Positions 24,392-34,860 of a DNA stretch of 41,592 nucleotides are shown here, in pieces (position 1 is the first letter of the stretch; each line of letters opens with the position of its first letter). The notes below the pieces were generated by a model. The model searched no databases. It was not told where the DNA came from and saw nothing but the letters and a program-made list of their open reading frames with translations. Origin of the DNA: Collinsella sp. TF05-9AC (GTDB lineage: Bacteria > Actinomycetota > Coriobacteriia > Coriobacteriales > Coriobacteriaceae). The stretch spans positions 1 to 41,592 of the forward strand of contig NZ_QSSH01000022.1 in assembly GCF_003438495.1 (NCBI RefSeq), in the 5' to 3' direction. The position numbers and the translations under genes were made by a program.

Positions 24392-26332
24392 TTAGCTATC
24401 GGAATGGCCAGCCGCCGCCTCGGCGCGCTCGGCATTCCACGCAACGAGCGCCTCGTGGACCGCCTTGGCAACATCGGCAGGTATGCCGCGAACTTCCGCG
24501 ATCTCTTGCTCGCTCGCCGCGCGCAAACGCTTCATCGAACCAAAATGGCGCATAAGGGCACGTTTTCTGGTGGGTCCCACGCCTGGAACGTCATCGAGTA
24601 CCGAAACTGTCATGGCTTTATCGCGCAACTCACGATGGAATGTGATTGCAAAACGGTGCGATTCATCGCGCACCTGTTTGATTAGATAGAGCGAAGCAGA
24701 CCCGGTCGGCAGCACGACGGGAGTCTCGTCCCAAGGCACAAAAACTTCCTCATCGGCCTTTGCCAAGCCACAAACTGGTATATCGAGCCCAAGAGCCTCA
24801 AGTTGCTTGATCGCAGCGGTCAATTGCGGCTTACCGCCATCGACAACGAGCAAATCGGGGCGCGAGCCAAAACGCTCGTCGGCCATGCGCTCGGGAGCAT
24901 AGCGTCGTCCCAAAACCTCGGACATCGACACGAAGTCGTTTGCCTCGTCCAATTCGGCCTGAATTTTAAAACGACGGTACTGGCTCTTGTCGGCGCGCCC
25001 GTTGGTAAACACCACCATCGAGGCGACGGTAAAGGTTCCGTGCAGCGTCGAGATATCGAAGCACTCGATACGCATCGGCGGCGCTGGCAGCGCCAGCGCG
25101 CTTTCGAGCTCCAGGAGCGCCTGATTGGTGCGGTCGTCAGCGTACCCCGTTCGCATCATGTAGCGCATGAGGGCATGGCGCGCATTTTTGGATGCCATAT
25201 CGAGCAAACGGTGCTTTTCGCCACGCTGCGGCCTATGGAGATGGCAGGAACGCTCGCGCTTGCCCGCAAGCCATTCCCCCAGCGCCTCCGCATCCTCAAG
25301 CTCGACGGAAAGGTTGACCTCAGCTGGAATATCAGCCGTCTCGTCGTAATAGCGCTTAAGAAAGCCCGACTGGAGCTCTTCCTCGTCAACATCAAGACCC
25401 TTGTCGAGAATGAACTCGCAGGTGCGAACTGTTCGGCCCTCGCGAACGACGAAGACGCAAGCGGCGGAGATGGTCTCCTCGCGATAGAAGCCGATGACGT
25501 CGATATCGACACTCGATGGAAAAACGACCTGTTGGCGATCGTCCAGGCCCCTAATGACATCCAGGCGACGCTTGACGCGCGCCGCGCGCTCAAAGTCGAG
25601 TGCCTCGGCGGCCTCCGTCATCTCAGACGTGAGCTCGTCGACGACATCCTTGCGATGGCCTGACAAAAAGCGCTCGACTCGCTTGACGTTTTTGGCATAG
25701 TCGGCAGGGGAAATCGCGCCGACGCATGCACCCGGTCCACGACCGACATGGTAGTCAAAGCAGGGTCGCCCGTTTTGCGCGCAAATCATATTGACGATGT
25801 CTTCTTCGCCCTTATGGGACTCGACAATGCGGCGGCAGCGGCGCCACTCCGCACAGGATGCCGAGCAAATAGGAATGACCTTGCGCAGCGTATCGATGGT
25901 CTCACGCGCAGCACGGCTATCGGTATAGGGGCCAAAATAGCGCGTACCGGGCTTATGGCGCTCGCGCGTGTATTTAATAGCGGGAAACAGGTCGCTCTTG
26001 GTAATAGCGATAAAGGGATAGCTCTTATCGTCCTTGAGGTCGACGTTAAAGTATGGATGGTACTGGCCGATCAGGTTGCGCTCGAGCACCAATGCCTCGT
26101 GCTCGGTCTCCACCACGATATAGTCGAAGCTCGCCACCAGCTGCATCATGAGCGGAATCTTTTGACGTTCATCTTGCAGCGTTACGTATTGGCGCATGCG
26201 GGCGCGCAGGCTTTTCGCCTTACCCACATAGATGACATCGCCCTTGGCATCTTTCCAAAGGTAGCAGCCGGGCTGCGTGGGAACACGCGAAACCTGCTCG
26301 GCAAGCGTTGGAATGTTATCGTGACCCGCCAC
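24392..26332 (-). CDS. uvrC: Excinuclease ABC subunit C
   Basis: Makes both incisions in nucleotide excision repair after UvrA and UvrB have loaded on the lesion. The 646-residue protein starts with GTG at 26332. In order it has a GIY-YIG nuclease domain (GCYLW, VIYVGKAKSLRARM), a UVR motif that binds UvrB (EAAEALDFERAARVKRRLD), an RNase-H-like second nuclease (DISTLHGTFTVASMVVF, LLVVDGGKPQL) and a C-terminal helix-hairpin-helix pair (VPGVGPTRKRALMRHFGS). It begins 6 bases after murJ and is the last gene of ybaK-murJ-uvrC. Confidence 0.96.
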   Translation of the reverse strand: MAGHDNIPTLAEQVSRVPTQPGCYLWKDAKGDVIYVGKAKSLRARMRQYVTLQDERQKIPLMMQLVASFDYIVVETEHEALVLERNLIGQYHPYFNVDLKDDKSYPFIAITKSDLFPAIKYTRERHKPGTRYFGPYTDSRAARETIDTLRKVIPICSASCAEWRRCRRIVESHKGEEDIVNMICAQNGRPCFDYHVGRGPGACVGAISPADYAKNVKRVERFLSGHRKDVVDELTSEMTEAAEALDFERAARVKRRLDVIRGLDDRQQVVFPSSVDIDVIGFYREETISAACVFVVREGRTVRTCEFILDKGLDVDEEELQSGFLKRYYDETADIPAEVNLSVELEDAEALGEWLAGKRERSCHLHRPQRGEKHRLLDMASKNARHALMRYMMRTGYADDRTNQALLELESALALPAPPMRIECFDISTLHGTFTVASMVVFTNGRADKSQYRRFKIQAELDEANDFVSMSEVLGRRYAPERMADERFGSRPDLLVVDGGKPQLTAAIKQLEALGLDIPVCGLAKADEEVFVPWDETPVVLPTGSASLYLIKQVRDESHRFAITFHRELRDKAMTVSVLDDVPGVGPTRKRALMRHFGSMKRLRAASEQEIAEVRGIPADVAKAVHEALVAWNAERAEAAAGHSDS

Positions 26333-26338
26333 GTTTAC

Positions 26339-28021
26339 CTACTTGCGGCGAAGCAGCGCCGAGACCTCGGGCATCTTAAAGGCAACCGCCAGGCCAAAGG
26401 TGACGGCGAGCGAGACGATGCCCGCAACGCAAACATAGCCCAAGGTAATCAGAATCGATCCACCGAGGACCCCGACAAAGTGCTCAAGCGCCCACATGAC
26501 GGCGGCACCCGCGGCAGCGCCCAGGCCGCCGAGCAAAAGGCCAAAGAAGCCGCCATGCAGAATAGATTTGACCTGAAGACCGTGGAGGCGACGACGCAGC
26601 CACCACAGTGAGCAGCCAACCAAAATCACGTAGTCGACGACATACGAAAGCGCGATCGCGGGCATACCGTAGCCCAGCACCACGCCAAACAGCAGCACCG
26701 AGCCGGCCTGACCGATAGCGGAATACAGGCAATAGCGGCTATAGGGTTTCATGTCGAGCAGAGCCGAGAAGCTCTTCTGCATCAGCACGACCACGCCGTA
26801 GAGCGGCAGGGAGAGCGCCAGATAAATTAGAAACTCGGATACCAGTGCCACGCCGGATTCATCGAACTTGCCAGCGCAGTAAATCATGTTGAGCGGACGA
26901 GCAAAGACGATCAGGTACAGCGCAAACGGAATCAGGAAGAAAAGCATCTGGGCGACACCGCGCGAAATGCCCATGCGAACGCTGTCGTAATCCTTCTCCT
27001 GGGCATCATGGGACAGCTCGGTGTAGAGCGCCGTCGAAAGCGAGGCGGCAATCAGCGCATAGGGCAGCGTGTACCACAGGCGCGCATAGGCAATAACGGA
27101 AGGACCCGTCTCGGGCTGAACCACCAGCGCAGCGGCATTGGTGATGGAGGTCGAGACAAACATGCACACCGTGGCAAGCAGCGTCGGGATACCGAGCGCA
27201 ATCGTCTGACGCAGCGCAGGATCCTTAAAGTCGATATGGATATGAGGATGAACGCCGTGCTTGCCAAGCGCGGGAATCTGGCAGGCCATCTGGACAAAAA
27301 CGCCGAGGGTTGTACCAGCCGCAATCAAGATGATGCCGGCATGCTCGCCAAATTGCGCGGACACGGGCGCAAAGCCCATAAAGCTTGCAATGACGATGAC
27401 GTTGTTAAGGACCGGGGCAAACGTCGACCAGAAGTAGTCGCGGTGCGCGTTGAGGACACCCGAGAACACCGAGCCCAAGCCGTAAAACAGAATCTGGATA
27501 GCAAAGAAACGGAACATAAACGCAGCGGTATCCATGCTGCCACCGTCGCCCGAAAGAAACGACTGCGTCCAGATAAAGCCCGGGGCGAACACGGTCCCCA
27601 ACAACGAAATGCCACCCAGCACCAAAAGCAGAATGCCAAGCAGGTTGCCCACGTACTCGTTCGAGGCCTCGCGACCCTGCTCACGCCTCACGCCCATGTA
27701 CACGGGCAAAAACGCCGTCACGAGCATGCCGCCCATCACGAGTTCGTAGAGCATATTTGGCAGGTTGTTGGCGACCTGATAGGAGGACGAGAGTAGCGAC
27801 ATGCCGATAGCGGCCGCCATTGCCCACGTGCGGATAAAACCGGTGACGCGAGACACGATGGTCAGGATGGTCATAAGCCCGGCGGAACGACCAACCGTGG
27901 AGTAGTCCGACGAGCCCATGTCGTCAGTGTCATCTCGCGACGAAGAAGCTTCGGATGAGGGTGTCTGAGGCGCAGATTCTTCTGCAAAATGAGCTCCGCG
28001 CTTCAATTCTTCCTGCGGCAT
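26339..28021 (-). CDS. murJ: Lipid II flippase MurJ
   Basis: Multispanning MOP-superfamily protein that moves the peptidoglycan precursor lipid II across the membrane. The 560-residue protein has about 14 hydrophobic segments. It shows the family N-terminal motif (TIVSRVTGFIRTWAMA, then QVANNLPNMLYELVMGGML). The first 40 residues are a Ser/Glu/Asp-rich, probably disordered tail, longer than in E. coli MurJ; such tails occur in actinobacterial homologues. It lies 3 bases after the ybaK-like gene and 6 bases before uvrC. Confidence 0.94.
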   Translation of the reverse strand: MPQEELKRGAHFAEESAPQTPSSEASSSRDDTDDMGSSDYSTVGRSAGLMTILTIVSRVTGFIRTWAMAAAIGMSLLSSSYQVANNLPNMLYELVMGGMLVTAFLPVYMGVRREQGREASNEYVGNLLGILLLVLGGISLLGTVFAPGFIWTQSFLSGDGGSMDTAAFMFRFFAIQILFYGLGSVFSGVLNAHRDYFWSTFAPVLNNVIVIASFMGFAPVSAQFGEHAGIILIAAGTTLGVFVQMACQIPALGKHGVHPHIHIDFKDPALRQTIALGIPTLLATVCMFVSTSITNAAALVVQPETGPSVIAYARLWYTLPYALIAASLSTALYTELSHDAQEKDYDSVRMGISRGVAQMLFFLIPFALYLIVFARPLNMIYCAGKFDESGVALVSEFLIYLALSLPLYGVVVLMQKSFSALLDMKPYSRYCLYSAIGQAGSVLLFGVVLGYGMPAIALSYVVDYVILVGCSLWWLRRRLHGLQVKSILHGGFFGLLLGGLGAAAGAAVMWALEHFVGVLGGSILITLGYVCVAGIVSLAVTFGLAVAFKMPEVSALLRRK

Positions 28022-28024
28022 CGC

Positions 28025-28525
28025 TCAGTCCTCTCTCGTAATCGCGGCAACTGTCGCCCCGCAAAATGCAATTAAATCATCAGGTGCAAGCTCGAGCTGA
28101 TAACCACGCTTGCCTCCCGAAATAAAAATGGTATCCCAAAGGACACATGTCTCATCAATGAGCGTCCGGTAGCGTTTTTTCATACCGACCGGACTGCAGC
28201 CGCCGCGAACGTAGCCAGTCGCCGCAAGCAAATCCTTCACATGCATCATGGCCAAGGACTTCTCCCCCGCGGCACGCGCGGCGGACTTTAGATCGAGCTC
28301 GTCGGCAACAGGGATGCAGCACACGACGTGGTCGTTGGACGGCGTCACGCAGACCAAGGTCTTAAATCCTTGACCGGGCTCCTCGCCAAGCTGCTCCGAA
28401 ATCGCGACCCCCAGGCCCGCCGACTCATCACCATCGTCTTCGTACGTATGTAGAACATAGGAAATGCCGGCGCTTTCCAGCTCGCGCATCGCATTGGTTT
28501 TTGGCGTCTTTACAGCCTTTGCCAT
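28025..28525 (-). CDS. ybaK: Cys-tRNA(Pro)/Cys-tRNA(Cys) deacylase, YbaK/EbsC family
   Basis: Trans-editing enzyme that hydrolyses mischarged Cys-tRNA(Pro). The start at 28525 has AAAGG 7 bases upstream and gives 166 residues, the usual YbaK length. Visible are the N-terminal TNAMRELESAGISY, the conserved GYVRGGCSPVGMKK loop with catalytic Lys nearby, and the C-terminal SGGKRGYQLELAPDDL. It starts the ybaK-murJ-uvrC group. The narrow tRNA specificity is a family-level assignment. Confidence 0.93.
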   Translation of the reverse strand: MAKAVKTPKTNAMRELESAGISYVLHTYEDDGDESAGLGVAISEQLGEEPGQGFKTLVCVTPSNDHVVCCIPVADELDLKSAARAAGEKSLAMMHVKDLLAATGYVRGGCSPVGMKKRYRTLIDETCVLWDTIFISGGKRGYQLELAPDDLIAFCGATVAAITRED

Positions 28526-28606
28526 GGCATATCCTTTCCCTCGCATTCGGACGCAAGGATTAAGTATATGTCCAATTCGGCTGCATACGTCACTTCGACA
28601 CAGCAA

Positions 28607-28637
28607 GCGCCATCGAATCACAAGGAGTCGATGGCGC
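28607..28637 (-). terminator. Probable terminator after uvrA
   Basis: Perfect 10-base arms gcgccatcga/tcgatggcgc with an 11-base loop lie 20 bases past the uvrA stop codon. On the minus strand TTGCTGTG follows, a poor U-tract, so termination may be partial. Confidence 0.6.
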
Positions 28638-28657
28638 CCATAAACTGAATCGCCTAT

Positions 28658-31537
28658 TTATTGAGCATTAAGTTGAGCCTGACGCTCCCGGTCACGCCTG
28701 AGCAACGGCGCCAAAAACTTGCCCGTATAACTCTGCGGACAGTCCGCAACCTGCTCCGGTGTGCCCGAAACCACGACGGTTCCGCCGCCGTTACCGCCCT
28801 CGGGGCCCATATCGATCAGGCGGTCGGCAACCTTGATGACATCAAGGTTGTGTTCAATCACCAGCACCGTGTTGCCCGCATCGACCAAGCGCTGCAGCAC
28901 ATCGAGCAGCTGGCGGACGTCCTCAAAATGAAGGCCGGTCGTCGGCTCGTCCAAAATATAGAACGTCTTGCCCGTCTGGCGTCGATGAAGCTCCTTGGCG
29001 AGCTTCACACGCTGCGCCTCGCCGCCCGAGAGCGTCGTGGCGGGCTGGCCCAGGCTCACGTAGCCCAAGCCTACATCGTACAGCGTCTGGAGCTTGCGCT
29101 TAATCTGCGGGATATTCCCAAAGAAGGCCAGTGCCTCGGTGACGCTCATGTCGAGCACGTCCGAGATGGTCTTACCACGGTAGGTGACCTCAAGCGTCTC
29201 GCGGTTATAGCGTTTGCCGCCGCAGACCTCACAGGGGACATAGATATCGGGAAGGAAGTGCATCTCGATCTTAATTTGTCCGTCGCCCTTGCATGCTTCG
29301 CAGCGACCGCCGCTCACGTTAAAGGAGAAACGTCCCGGCGAGTAGCCACGCGCCTTCGACTCCGGCGTACTCGCAAACAGCGCGCGAAGATCATCCCACA
29401 GGCCAATGTACGTAGCAGGGTTGGAACGCGGCGTGCGGCCAATCGGCGACTGGTCGATGTCGATCACCTTATCGATGCACTCGATACCCTCGAGCTTTTT
29501 GTACGGGCCCACAGGACGCGTCGAACGGTGAATGGCATTCGTAAGCGCAGGCGCAATGGTGTCGGTAACCAGGGAGCTCTTGCCCGATCCCGACACGCCG
29601 GTAACAACCGTAAGCGTACCAAACTCGATCTTGGCGGTAACGTTTTTGAGGTTGTTGGCGCGGGCGCCCGTGATCTTAAGGCAGCCGCGACCGGGCTTGC
29701 GGCGTTCATCGGGAACCCGAATCATTCGCTTGCCGGTCAGGTAGGCACCCGTCATCGAATCGGGGCACGCCATGATATCGGCAGGCGTTCCCGCGGCGAC
29801 CACGTGTCCGCCGTTCACGCCCGCACCGGGGCCCATGTCGATCACATAGTCGGCAGCACGAATCGTATCCTCATCATGCTCGACGACGATGACGGTATTG
29901 CCGATATCGCGTAGGCGCTCAAGCGTCTTGATCAGGCGCTCGTTATCGCGCTGATGGAGGCCGATCGACGGCTCGTCCAAAATGTACAGCACACCCATGA
30001 GGCCGGCGCCGATCTGCGTTGCCAGGCGAATGCGCTGGGCCTCGCCTCCGGAAAGCGTCGCCGAGGCACGGTCGAGGGTCAGATAGTCGAGTCCGACATC
30101 GACCAGAAAGCGCAGGCGCTCCAGGATTTCCTTAACGATGCGCCCGCCGATAAATTGTTGGCGCTCGGTAAGCTCCAAGCCCTCAAAAAACTCGAGCGAC
30201 TCGCGGCACGATAGGCAGCAGACCTCGTAAATGGACTTACCGCCTACGGTAACGGCGAGCATCTCGGGGCGCAGACGAGCACCATGGCAACTCGAGCACG
30301 GCTCCTCGCGGATGTACTTCTCCAAGCGCGCCTTGGTGTTCTCATTCGTCGTCTCGGTATAGCGCTCGTACAGGATATTGCGCACGCCCGAGAACTTGGT
30401 GTCCCACTGGCTGCGGCGCCCATCGAGCTTTTGATAGTCGACCGAAATCTTCTGGTCGCCCATGCCGTCTAAAAACGCGCGACGCACCCGCGGAGGCAGA
30501 TCCTCCCACGGCGTATCGACGCTCACCTTGAAGTGCTTACAAACCGCAGCGAAAATCTGCGGATAGTAGTTAGAGTTGCCAAACAGGCTGCCAAAGACCC
30601 CGTCGGCGATCGACTTCGAGGGGTCTTCGATTAGGGCCTCGGCATCGACCGTCTTCTTAAAACCCAGGCCATCGCACTCGGGGCACGCGCCATAGGGCGC
30701 GTTGAACGAGAAATCGCGCGGCTGCAGGTCATCGATGGAGTGTCCATGCTCCGGGCACGCTAACGCCAGCGAATACTCCAGCAACTCGCCTTCGGTCCCC
30801 TCGGGAGCGTCGCGGTCGGGCAGCAAGTATACGTTCACATTGCCGTGCGCCAGCGCAGTCGCCTGTTCAACGGACTCGGCGATACGGCCCAGCGAGTTCT
30901 CGCGAATCACGATGCGATCGACCACGACCTCGATATCGTGCTTGAACTTCTTGTCCAGATCGATCGGATCGTCGAGCGAGCGCACTTCACCGTCGACACG
31001 CACGCGGCTAAAGCCCTCGGCGCGAAGGTCCTCAAACAGTTTGGTGTACTCGCCTTTTCGCCCGCGTACCACCGGTGCCAGCACAAACGCGCGGCGGCCC
31101 TCCCCCGCCGCCAAGACCTTGTCGGCAACCTGATCGGTCGTCTGACGCTCAATGACACGGCCGCATTCGGGACAGTGCGGGGTGCCCACACGGGCGAACA
31201 GCAGGCGCAGATAGTCATAAATCTCGGTTACGGTGCCAACCGTCGAGCGCGGGTTCTTGGATGTCGTCTTTTGATCAATTGAGACAGCCGGCGAAAGGCC
31301 GTCGATTGAATCCAAGTCGGGTTTGTCCATCTGGCCCAAGAACTGGCGCGCATAACTCGAAAGGCTCTCGACGTATCGACGCTGGCCCTCGGCATAGATA
31401 GTGTCGAATGCCAGCGAACTCTTGCCCGAGCCAGAAAGACCGGTAATGACCACGAGTTGGTCACGCGGAATGGAAACATCGATATCACGGAGGTTGTGCT
31501 CACGAGCGCCGCGAATAACGATAGAAGAATCAGACAT
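28658..31537 (-). CDS. uvrA: Excinuclease ABC subunit A
   Basis: Damage-sensing ATPase of nucleotide excision repair. It works as a dimer with UvrB. The start at 31537 ([10 protein letters not shown]) has AAGGAG 6 bases upstream; upstream in-frame codons lack support. The 959-residue protein has two ABC modules, each with Walker A ([20 protein letters not shown]) and signature ([24 protein letters not shown]), plus zinc-binding CPEC and CxxC pairs including CEACKGDG and CEVCGGK. The upstream region carries a LexA-box candidate. It is divergent from the membrane sulfatase gene. Confidence 0.97.
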   Translation of the reverse strand: MSDSSIVIRGAREHNLRDIDVSIPRDQLVVITGLSGSGKSSLAFDTIYAEGQRRYVESLSSYARQFLGQMDKPDLDSIDGLSPAVSIDQKTTSKNPRSTVGTVTEIYDYLRLLFARVGTPHCPECGRVIERQTTDQVADKVLAAGEGRRAFVLAPVVRGRKGEYTKLFEDLRAEGFSRVRVDGEVRSLDDPIDLDKKFKHDIEVVVDRIVIRENSLGRIAESVEQATALAHGNVNVYLLPDRDAPEGTEGELLEYSLALACPEHGHSIDDLQPRDFSFNAPYGACPECDGLGFKKTVDAEALIEDPSKSIADGVFGSLFGNSNYYPQIFAAVCKHFKVSVDTPWEDLPPRVRRAFLDGMGDQKISVDYQKLDGRRSQWDTKFSGVRNILYERYTETTNENTKARLEKYIREEPCSSCHGARLRPEMLAVTVGGKSIYEVCCLSCRESLEFFEGLELTERQQFIGGRIVKEILERLRFLVDVGLDYLTLDRASATLSGGEAQRIRLATQIGAGLMGVLYILDEPSIGLHQRDNERLIKTLERLRDIGNTVIVVEHDEDTIRAADYVIDMGPGAGVNGGHVVAAGTPADIMACPDSMTGAYLTGKRMIRVPDERRKPGRGCLKITGARANNLKNVTAKIEFGTLTVVTGVSGSGKSSLVTDTIAPALTNAIHRSTRPVGPYKKLEGIECIDKVIDIDQSPIGRTPRSNPATYIGLWDDLRALFASTPESKARGYSPGRFSFNVSGGRCEACKGDGQIKIEMHFLPDIYVPCEVCGGKRYNRETLEVTYRGKTISDVLDMSVTEALAFFGNIPQIKRKLQTLYDVGLGYVSLGQPATTLSGGEAQRVKLAKELHRRQTGKTFYILDEPTTGLHFEDVRQLLDVLQRLVDAGNTVLVIEHNLDVIKVADRLIDMGPEGGNGGGTVVVSGTPEQVADCPQSYTGKFLAPLLRRDRERQAQLNAQ

Positions 31538-31580
31538 GGAAGCTCCTTGCCTCCTATTGCATCGAACCATACTGCCGATG

Positions 31581-31612
31581 AGTTTAGCGCACTCGACGCG
31601 CACAGATGTTCG
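31581..31612 (-). promoter_or_regulatory. Candidate SOS-controlled promoter of uvrA
   Basis: On the minus strand CGAACATCTGTGCG (31599-31612) matches the Gram-positive LexA box CGAACN4GTTCG with one mismatch. It lies just upstream of a -10-like TAAACT (31581-31586), where a bound repressor would cover the -35 position. uvrA is a classical SOS gene. The site was found by eye only. Confidence 0.5.
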
Positions 31613-31730
31613 TAATACAAGATTCGCAGACCTTTAGCTTTGCGTATCGGGCGCTTTGTTTCTCGAAATGCCGTGGAAAGGTTACAGTAATCTAATACTG
31701 AACTTAATTTGCTGTACCAGAGGAACGTCC

Positions 31731-33884
31731 ATGACCGAAGATATCCCCCTTGAAATCACTTCGAGCGACATGGCCAATCTGCCCATATTCATCGCCGTCC
31801 TTATCGTAGCCGCCGTCGTCGTGCGCGTGTATTTTTCAATCAAACGCAACGAAAAGCCACCCATTGCCCGCGTCTTTTGGTGCGCGACGCTCCTCATCCC
31901 GCTCGGCGTGGTAGCTGCATGGGTTACGAATCAATTGCTCGTAAATGAGGGCAGCTCCCTATGGGTCCTTTCTTATTCGGCGCTCGGTGCTGCCGCCGTC
32001 ATGCTTCTTGTCGAGCCCTTGGTTTCGGGACTTATCGACCAAACCGACCTTGCGACGGGAACAGTTGCCTGTATTTGCCGTGACATCCTTGTCATCGCCG
32101 CTGTTTCAGCGCTCTCGTTCGTTTCACTCGAAATTGCCTGCAACGAAACGTTCTATCGCATTCCCGCCAACTCATTCGGGTTTTCCGTCGGGCTGCTCGC
32201 GACGGTTCTGCTCTCCCTTTATTTGCTGGGACAGCGTCATGGAGGCGTCATGGCCCTCGTGCCCGTCGTCTGTTGCATCCTTGGCATTGCCGAGCACTTC
32301 GTCATAACGTTTAAAGGCGAAGCCATCCTGCCAAGCGATATCTTGGCCCTTGGCACCGCAATGGAAGTGAGCGAGGGATACGAGTTTACCTTTACCGCCG
32401 GAATCGTAACCTCTCTCGCCCTGCTGGAGATTTCCCTGGGGCTTCTTTCGCTCATCCGACCGCGAAAGCTCCGTACGCCCACCCATGTCTTCCCCGCTAT
32501 CGCCGCTAACCTCTGTGCTTTTCTGCTAGTGACCATTGTGGGGCTCTCAGGCTTTTCCAACATCGACTTGGAGCAGGCGCTGGATTTTGGATTTGACCGT
32601 TGGCAGCCCATCACCACGTATGCGTCTCAGGGTTTTATCACTTCGTTCACCGAAATGGTCAACGAGTTGCCCATTGAGAAGCCCGAAGACTATACGCCCG
32701 ATGAGGCGCAGAGCATCGAGCAGGAGCTCGCCGCCGTCTACGACAGCACATATGGCTCGAGCGAACAGCGCGCGGCGGCCGTTGCCCAGTTCAATGAAAT
32801 CAAGCCGACGATTGTTGCCGTCATGAACGAGAGTTTTAGCGACCTTTCGTGCTTTGAGCAGCTCCAGACGGCCGGGTACACCGGCCCCGCATTCTACAAC
32901 TCGCTTCCCGACACACTTGTTCGCGGCACCATGCTCGCTTCGGTCGCCGGTGGCGGAACGGCGAACTCCGAATTCGAATTTTTGACCGGAGCGACAACGG
33001 CCTTTGTCGGATTAGGCAAAATTCCCTATCAGCTGTATCAGATGAATGGCGTCAACAGCCTGGCAAAGGACCTTAAAGAGCTTGGGTATACCGCTACCGC
33101 TATGCACCCGCAAAACCCCGTCAACTACCATCGCGATAAAATCTATCAGCAGCTTGGCTTTGGAGACTTTCTTTCAATCGGCGATTTCGAAGGTGCGCCC
33201 TATTACCATGCCGGCGTATGCGACTACGCCACCTACGACAAGATACTCGACCTGCTTAGAACCGACGAAGCGCCGCAGTTCATCTTTGACGTCACGATGC
33301 AAAATCACGGCGGCTACGACTATGGCACCGTTCCCGCCGAAGAGCTGACAAACTATTGGGTCGAGGGAGCCAGCGAGGGTGCCAACAGCGCGCTCAACAC
33401 CTATCTCACCTGCATCAACGCATCCGACCGGGACCTCGAGTACTTTATCAACGAGCTCCGCAATATCGGCAGACCGGTTGTTCTTGTCTTTTTTGGCGAC
33501 CATCAGCCGAGCGCCGCAACGACCCTCAACGACGAGCTGTACCCTCAGGAAGATACGGCAAGCCACGCTTTCCGTATCTATCAGTCGACATATCTCGTCT
33601 GGGCTAACTATGAGATCGCCGGCAATACCGAGCTCAACGTCTACGACACCGTCGGGGCAAACGAGATTGCAGCCATTACCCTTAATAAGATCGGCGCCCC
33701 GCTCACCAATTACCAAAAGGCCCTGCTTGCGACAAGGTCAGATGTGCCCACCATCAATGTCGCCGGCTATCTCGGTGCCGACGGGCTGCGCTACGACTTG
33801 GAATCGGAGGACAGCCCCTACGCCTCGACGATCGACAAGCTGCAGCGCATGCAATACCTCGAGTTCGCCAGCAAAGTTCAGTAA
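31731..33884 (+). CDS. LTA-synthase-like membrane sulfatase / phosphoglycerol transferase
   Basis: Polytopic membrane protein with an extracellular alkaline-phosphatase-like domain (PF00884 type), 717 residues. AGAGG lies 7 bases before the ATG. About six or seven hydrophobic segments fill residues 15-270, then the catalytic domain. Metal and nucleophile motifs are visible: VMNESFSDL, the probable nucleophile T410 in GGGTANSEFEF, NHGGY and the metal pair D590-H591 in GDHQPS. LtaS uses the same layout to polymerise glycerol phosphate. Here the acceptor could be a teichoic-acid-like or other cell-wall polymer. Single-gene unit, divergent from uvrA; substrate unknown. Confidence 0.85.
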   Translation: MTEDIPLEITSSDMANLPIFIAVLIVAAVVVRVYFSIKRNEKPPIARVFWCATLLIPLGVVAAWVTNQLLVNEGSSLWVLSYSALGAAAVMLLVEPLVSGLIDQTDLATGTVACICRDILVIAAVSALSFVSLEIACNETFYRIPANSFGFSVGLLATVLLSLYLLGQRHGGVMALVPVVCCILGIAEHFVITFKGEAILPSDILALGTAMEVSEGYEFTFTAGIVTSLALLEISLGLLSLIRPRKLRTPTHVFPAIAANLCAFLLVTIVGLSGFSNIDLEQALDFGFDRWQPITTYASQGFITSFTEMVNELPIEKPEDYTPDEAQSIEQELAAVYDSTYGSSEQRAAAVAQFNEIKPTIVAVMNESFSDLSCFEQLQTAGYTGPAFYNSLPDTLVRGTMLASVAGGGTANSEFEFLTGATTAFVGLGKIPYQLYQMNGVNSLAKDLKELGYTATAMHPQNPVNYHRDKIYQQLGFGDFLSIGDFEGAPYYHAGVCDYATYDKILDLLRTDEAPQFIFDVTMQNHGGYDYGTVPAEELTNYWVEGASEGANSALNTYLTCINASDRDLEYFINELRNIGRPVVLVFFGDHQPSAATTLNDELYPQEDTASHAFRIYQSTYLVWANYEIAGNTELNVYDTVGANEIAAITLNKIGAPLTNYQKALLATRSDVPTINVAGYLGADGLRYDLESEDSPYASTIDKLQRMQYLEFASKVQ

Positions 33885-33898
33885 GCCCGCCCATTCGC

Positions 33899-33933
33899 TT
33901 GGGCCCATCGTATTGCAAGCACGCTCGGCCCAA
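33899..33933 (+). terminator. Weak hairpin after the membrane sulfatase gene
   Basis: Seven-base arms ttgggcc/ggcccaa separated by 21 bases lie 14 bases past the stop codon. No U-tract follows. This may be a weak terminator; it is the only candidate before the mrp promoter. Confidence 0.3.
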
Positions 33934-33944
33934 ACGCATCGCAA

Positions 33945-33974
33945 ATGACTCCCGCTCGCAAACGAGGGTACAAT
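33945..33974 (+). promoter_or_regulatory. Candidate promoter of mrp
   Basis: ATGACT and TACAAT are separated by 18 bases, a good -10 and fair -35. Transcription from here would begin near 33981. That supports the mrp start at 34030 over any in-frame codon further upstream. Confidence 0.5.
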
Positions 33975-34029
33975 GACGCTCGTGTCACATCGCGGGGCCC
34001 CGGCCCCAGCATATACAAAGGAGTCATAC

Positions 34030-34860
34030 ATGGGTTGCGAACACGCACAGGCCGCCGGCGGACAAACGTCGCCGTCGCAATTTGAGGAGAACACGCTGTC
34101 CGAGGTCAAACGCGTCATCGCCGTGCTTTCCGGCAAGGGCGGTGTCGGCAAGTCGTTTGTCACCGGTGCCATCGCCACCGAGCTTGCCCGTCACGGCCAC
34201 AAGGTCGGCGTCCTCGATGCCGACATCACCGGTCCCTCTATCCCCAAGATGTTCGGCATGAGCGGACGCCACGTCCATGCCCTTGGCAACCTCATGCTGC
34301 CCGAAATCTCCGAGCACGGCGTCAAGGTCATGAGCTCCAACCTTCTGCTCCAAAACGAGACCGACCCCGTCCTTTGGCGCGGTCCGGTCATCGCAGGCGC
34401 CATTAGGCAGTTCTGGAGCGAGACCTCGTGGGGCCCCATCGACTACCTGCTGGTCGACATGCCTCCGGGAACAGGCGACGTCGCGCTCACCGTCTTCCAG
34501 TCGCTGCCCGTCGACGGCATCGTCATCGTCACGAGCCCGCAGGACCTGGTCTCGATGATCGTCGCCAAGGCGGTCAACATGGCCGAGAAGATGAACGTCC
34601 CCATTCTGGGCATCGTCGAGAACATGAGCTATATCGAGTGCCCCGACTGCGGCAAGAAGATCGAGGTCTTTGGCAAAAGCAAGCTCCCCGAGGTCGCAGA
34701 GCGCTATAACCTCGACATCTTGGGCACGCTTCCCATTAATCCGGCACTCGCCGAGGCCTGCGATAAGGGCGAGGTTGAGACCGCGCTGCCCGATGGCATG
34801 TTGCCCAAGGCAGTCTCTGCCGTCGAGGCTATTACCCCGCACGAGACCGACGAGGCCTAA
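34030..34860 (+). CDS. mrp: Mrp/NBP35-type iron-sulfur cluster carrier ATPase
   Basis: P-loop ATPase of the Mrp/ApbC family that carries or inserts [4Fe-4S] clusters. The start at 34030 is set by AAAGGAG 6 bases upstream. The 276-residue protein has the deviant Walker A SGKGGVGKS (34-42), the second motif DADITGPSIP, VDMPPGTGD and the cluster-binding pair C204-x-x-C207 in ECPDCGKK. A Cys sits at residue 3. The N-terminal DUF59 domain of longer Mrp proteins is absent, as in NBP35-type members. The stop codon abuts the GTG of the next gene. Confidence 0.94.
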   Translation: MGCEHAQAAGGQTSPSQFEENTLSEVKRVIAVLSGKGGVGKSFVTGAIATELARHGHKVGVLDADITGPSIPKMFGMSGRHVHALGNLMLPEISEHGVKVMSSNLLLQNETDPVLWRGPVIAGAIRQFWSETSWGPIDYLLVDMPPGTGDVALTVFQSLPVDGIVIVTSPQDLVSMIVAKAVNMAEKMNVPILGIVENMSYIECPDCGKKIEVFGKSKLPEVAERYNLDILGTLPINPALAEACDKGEVETALPDGMLPKAVSAVEAITPHETDEA

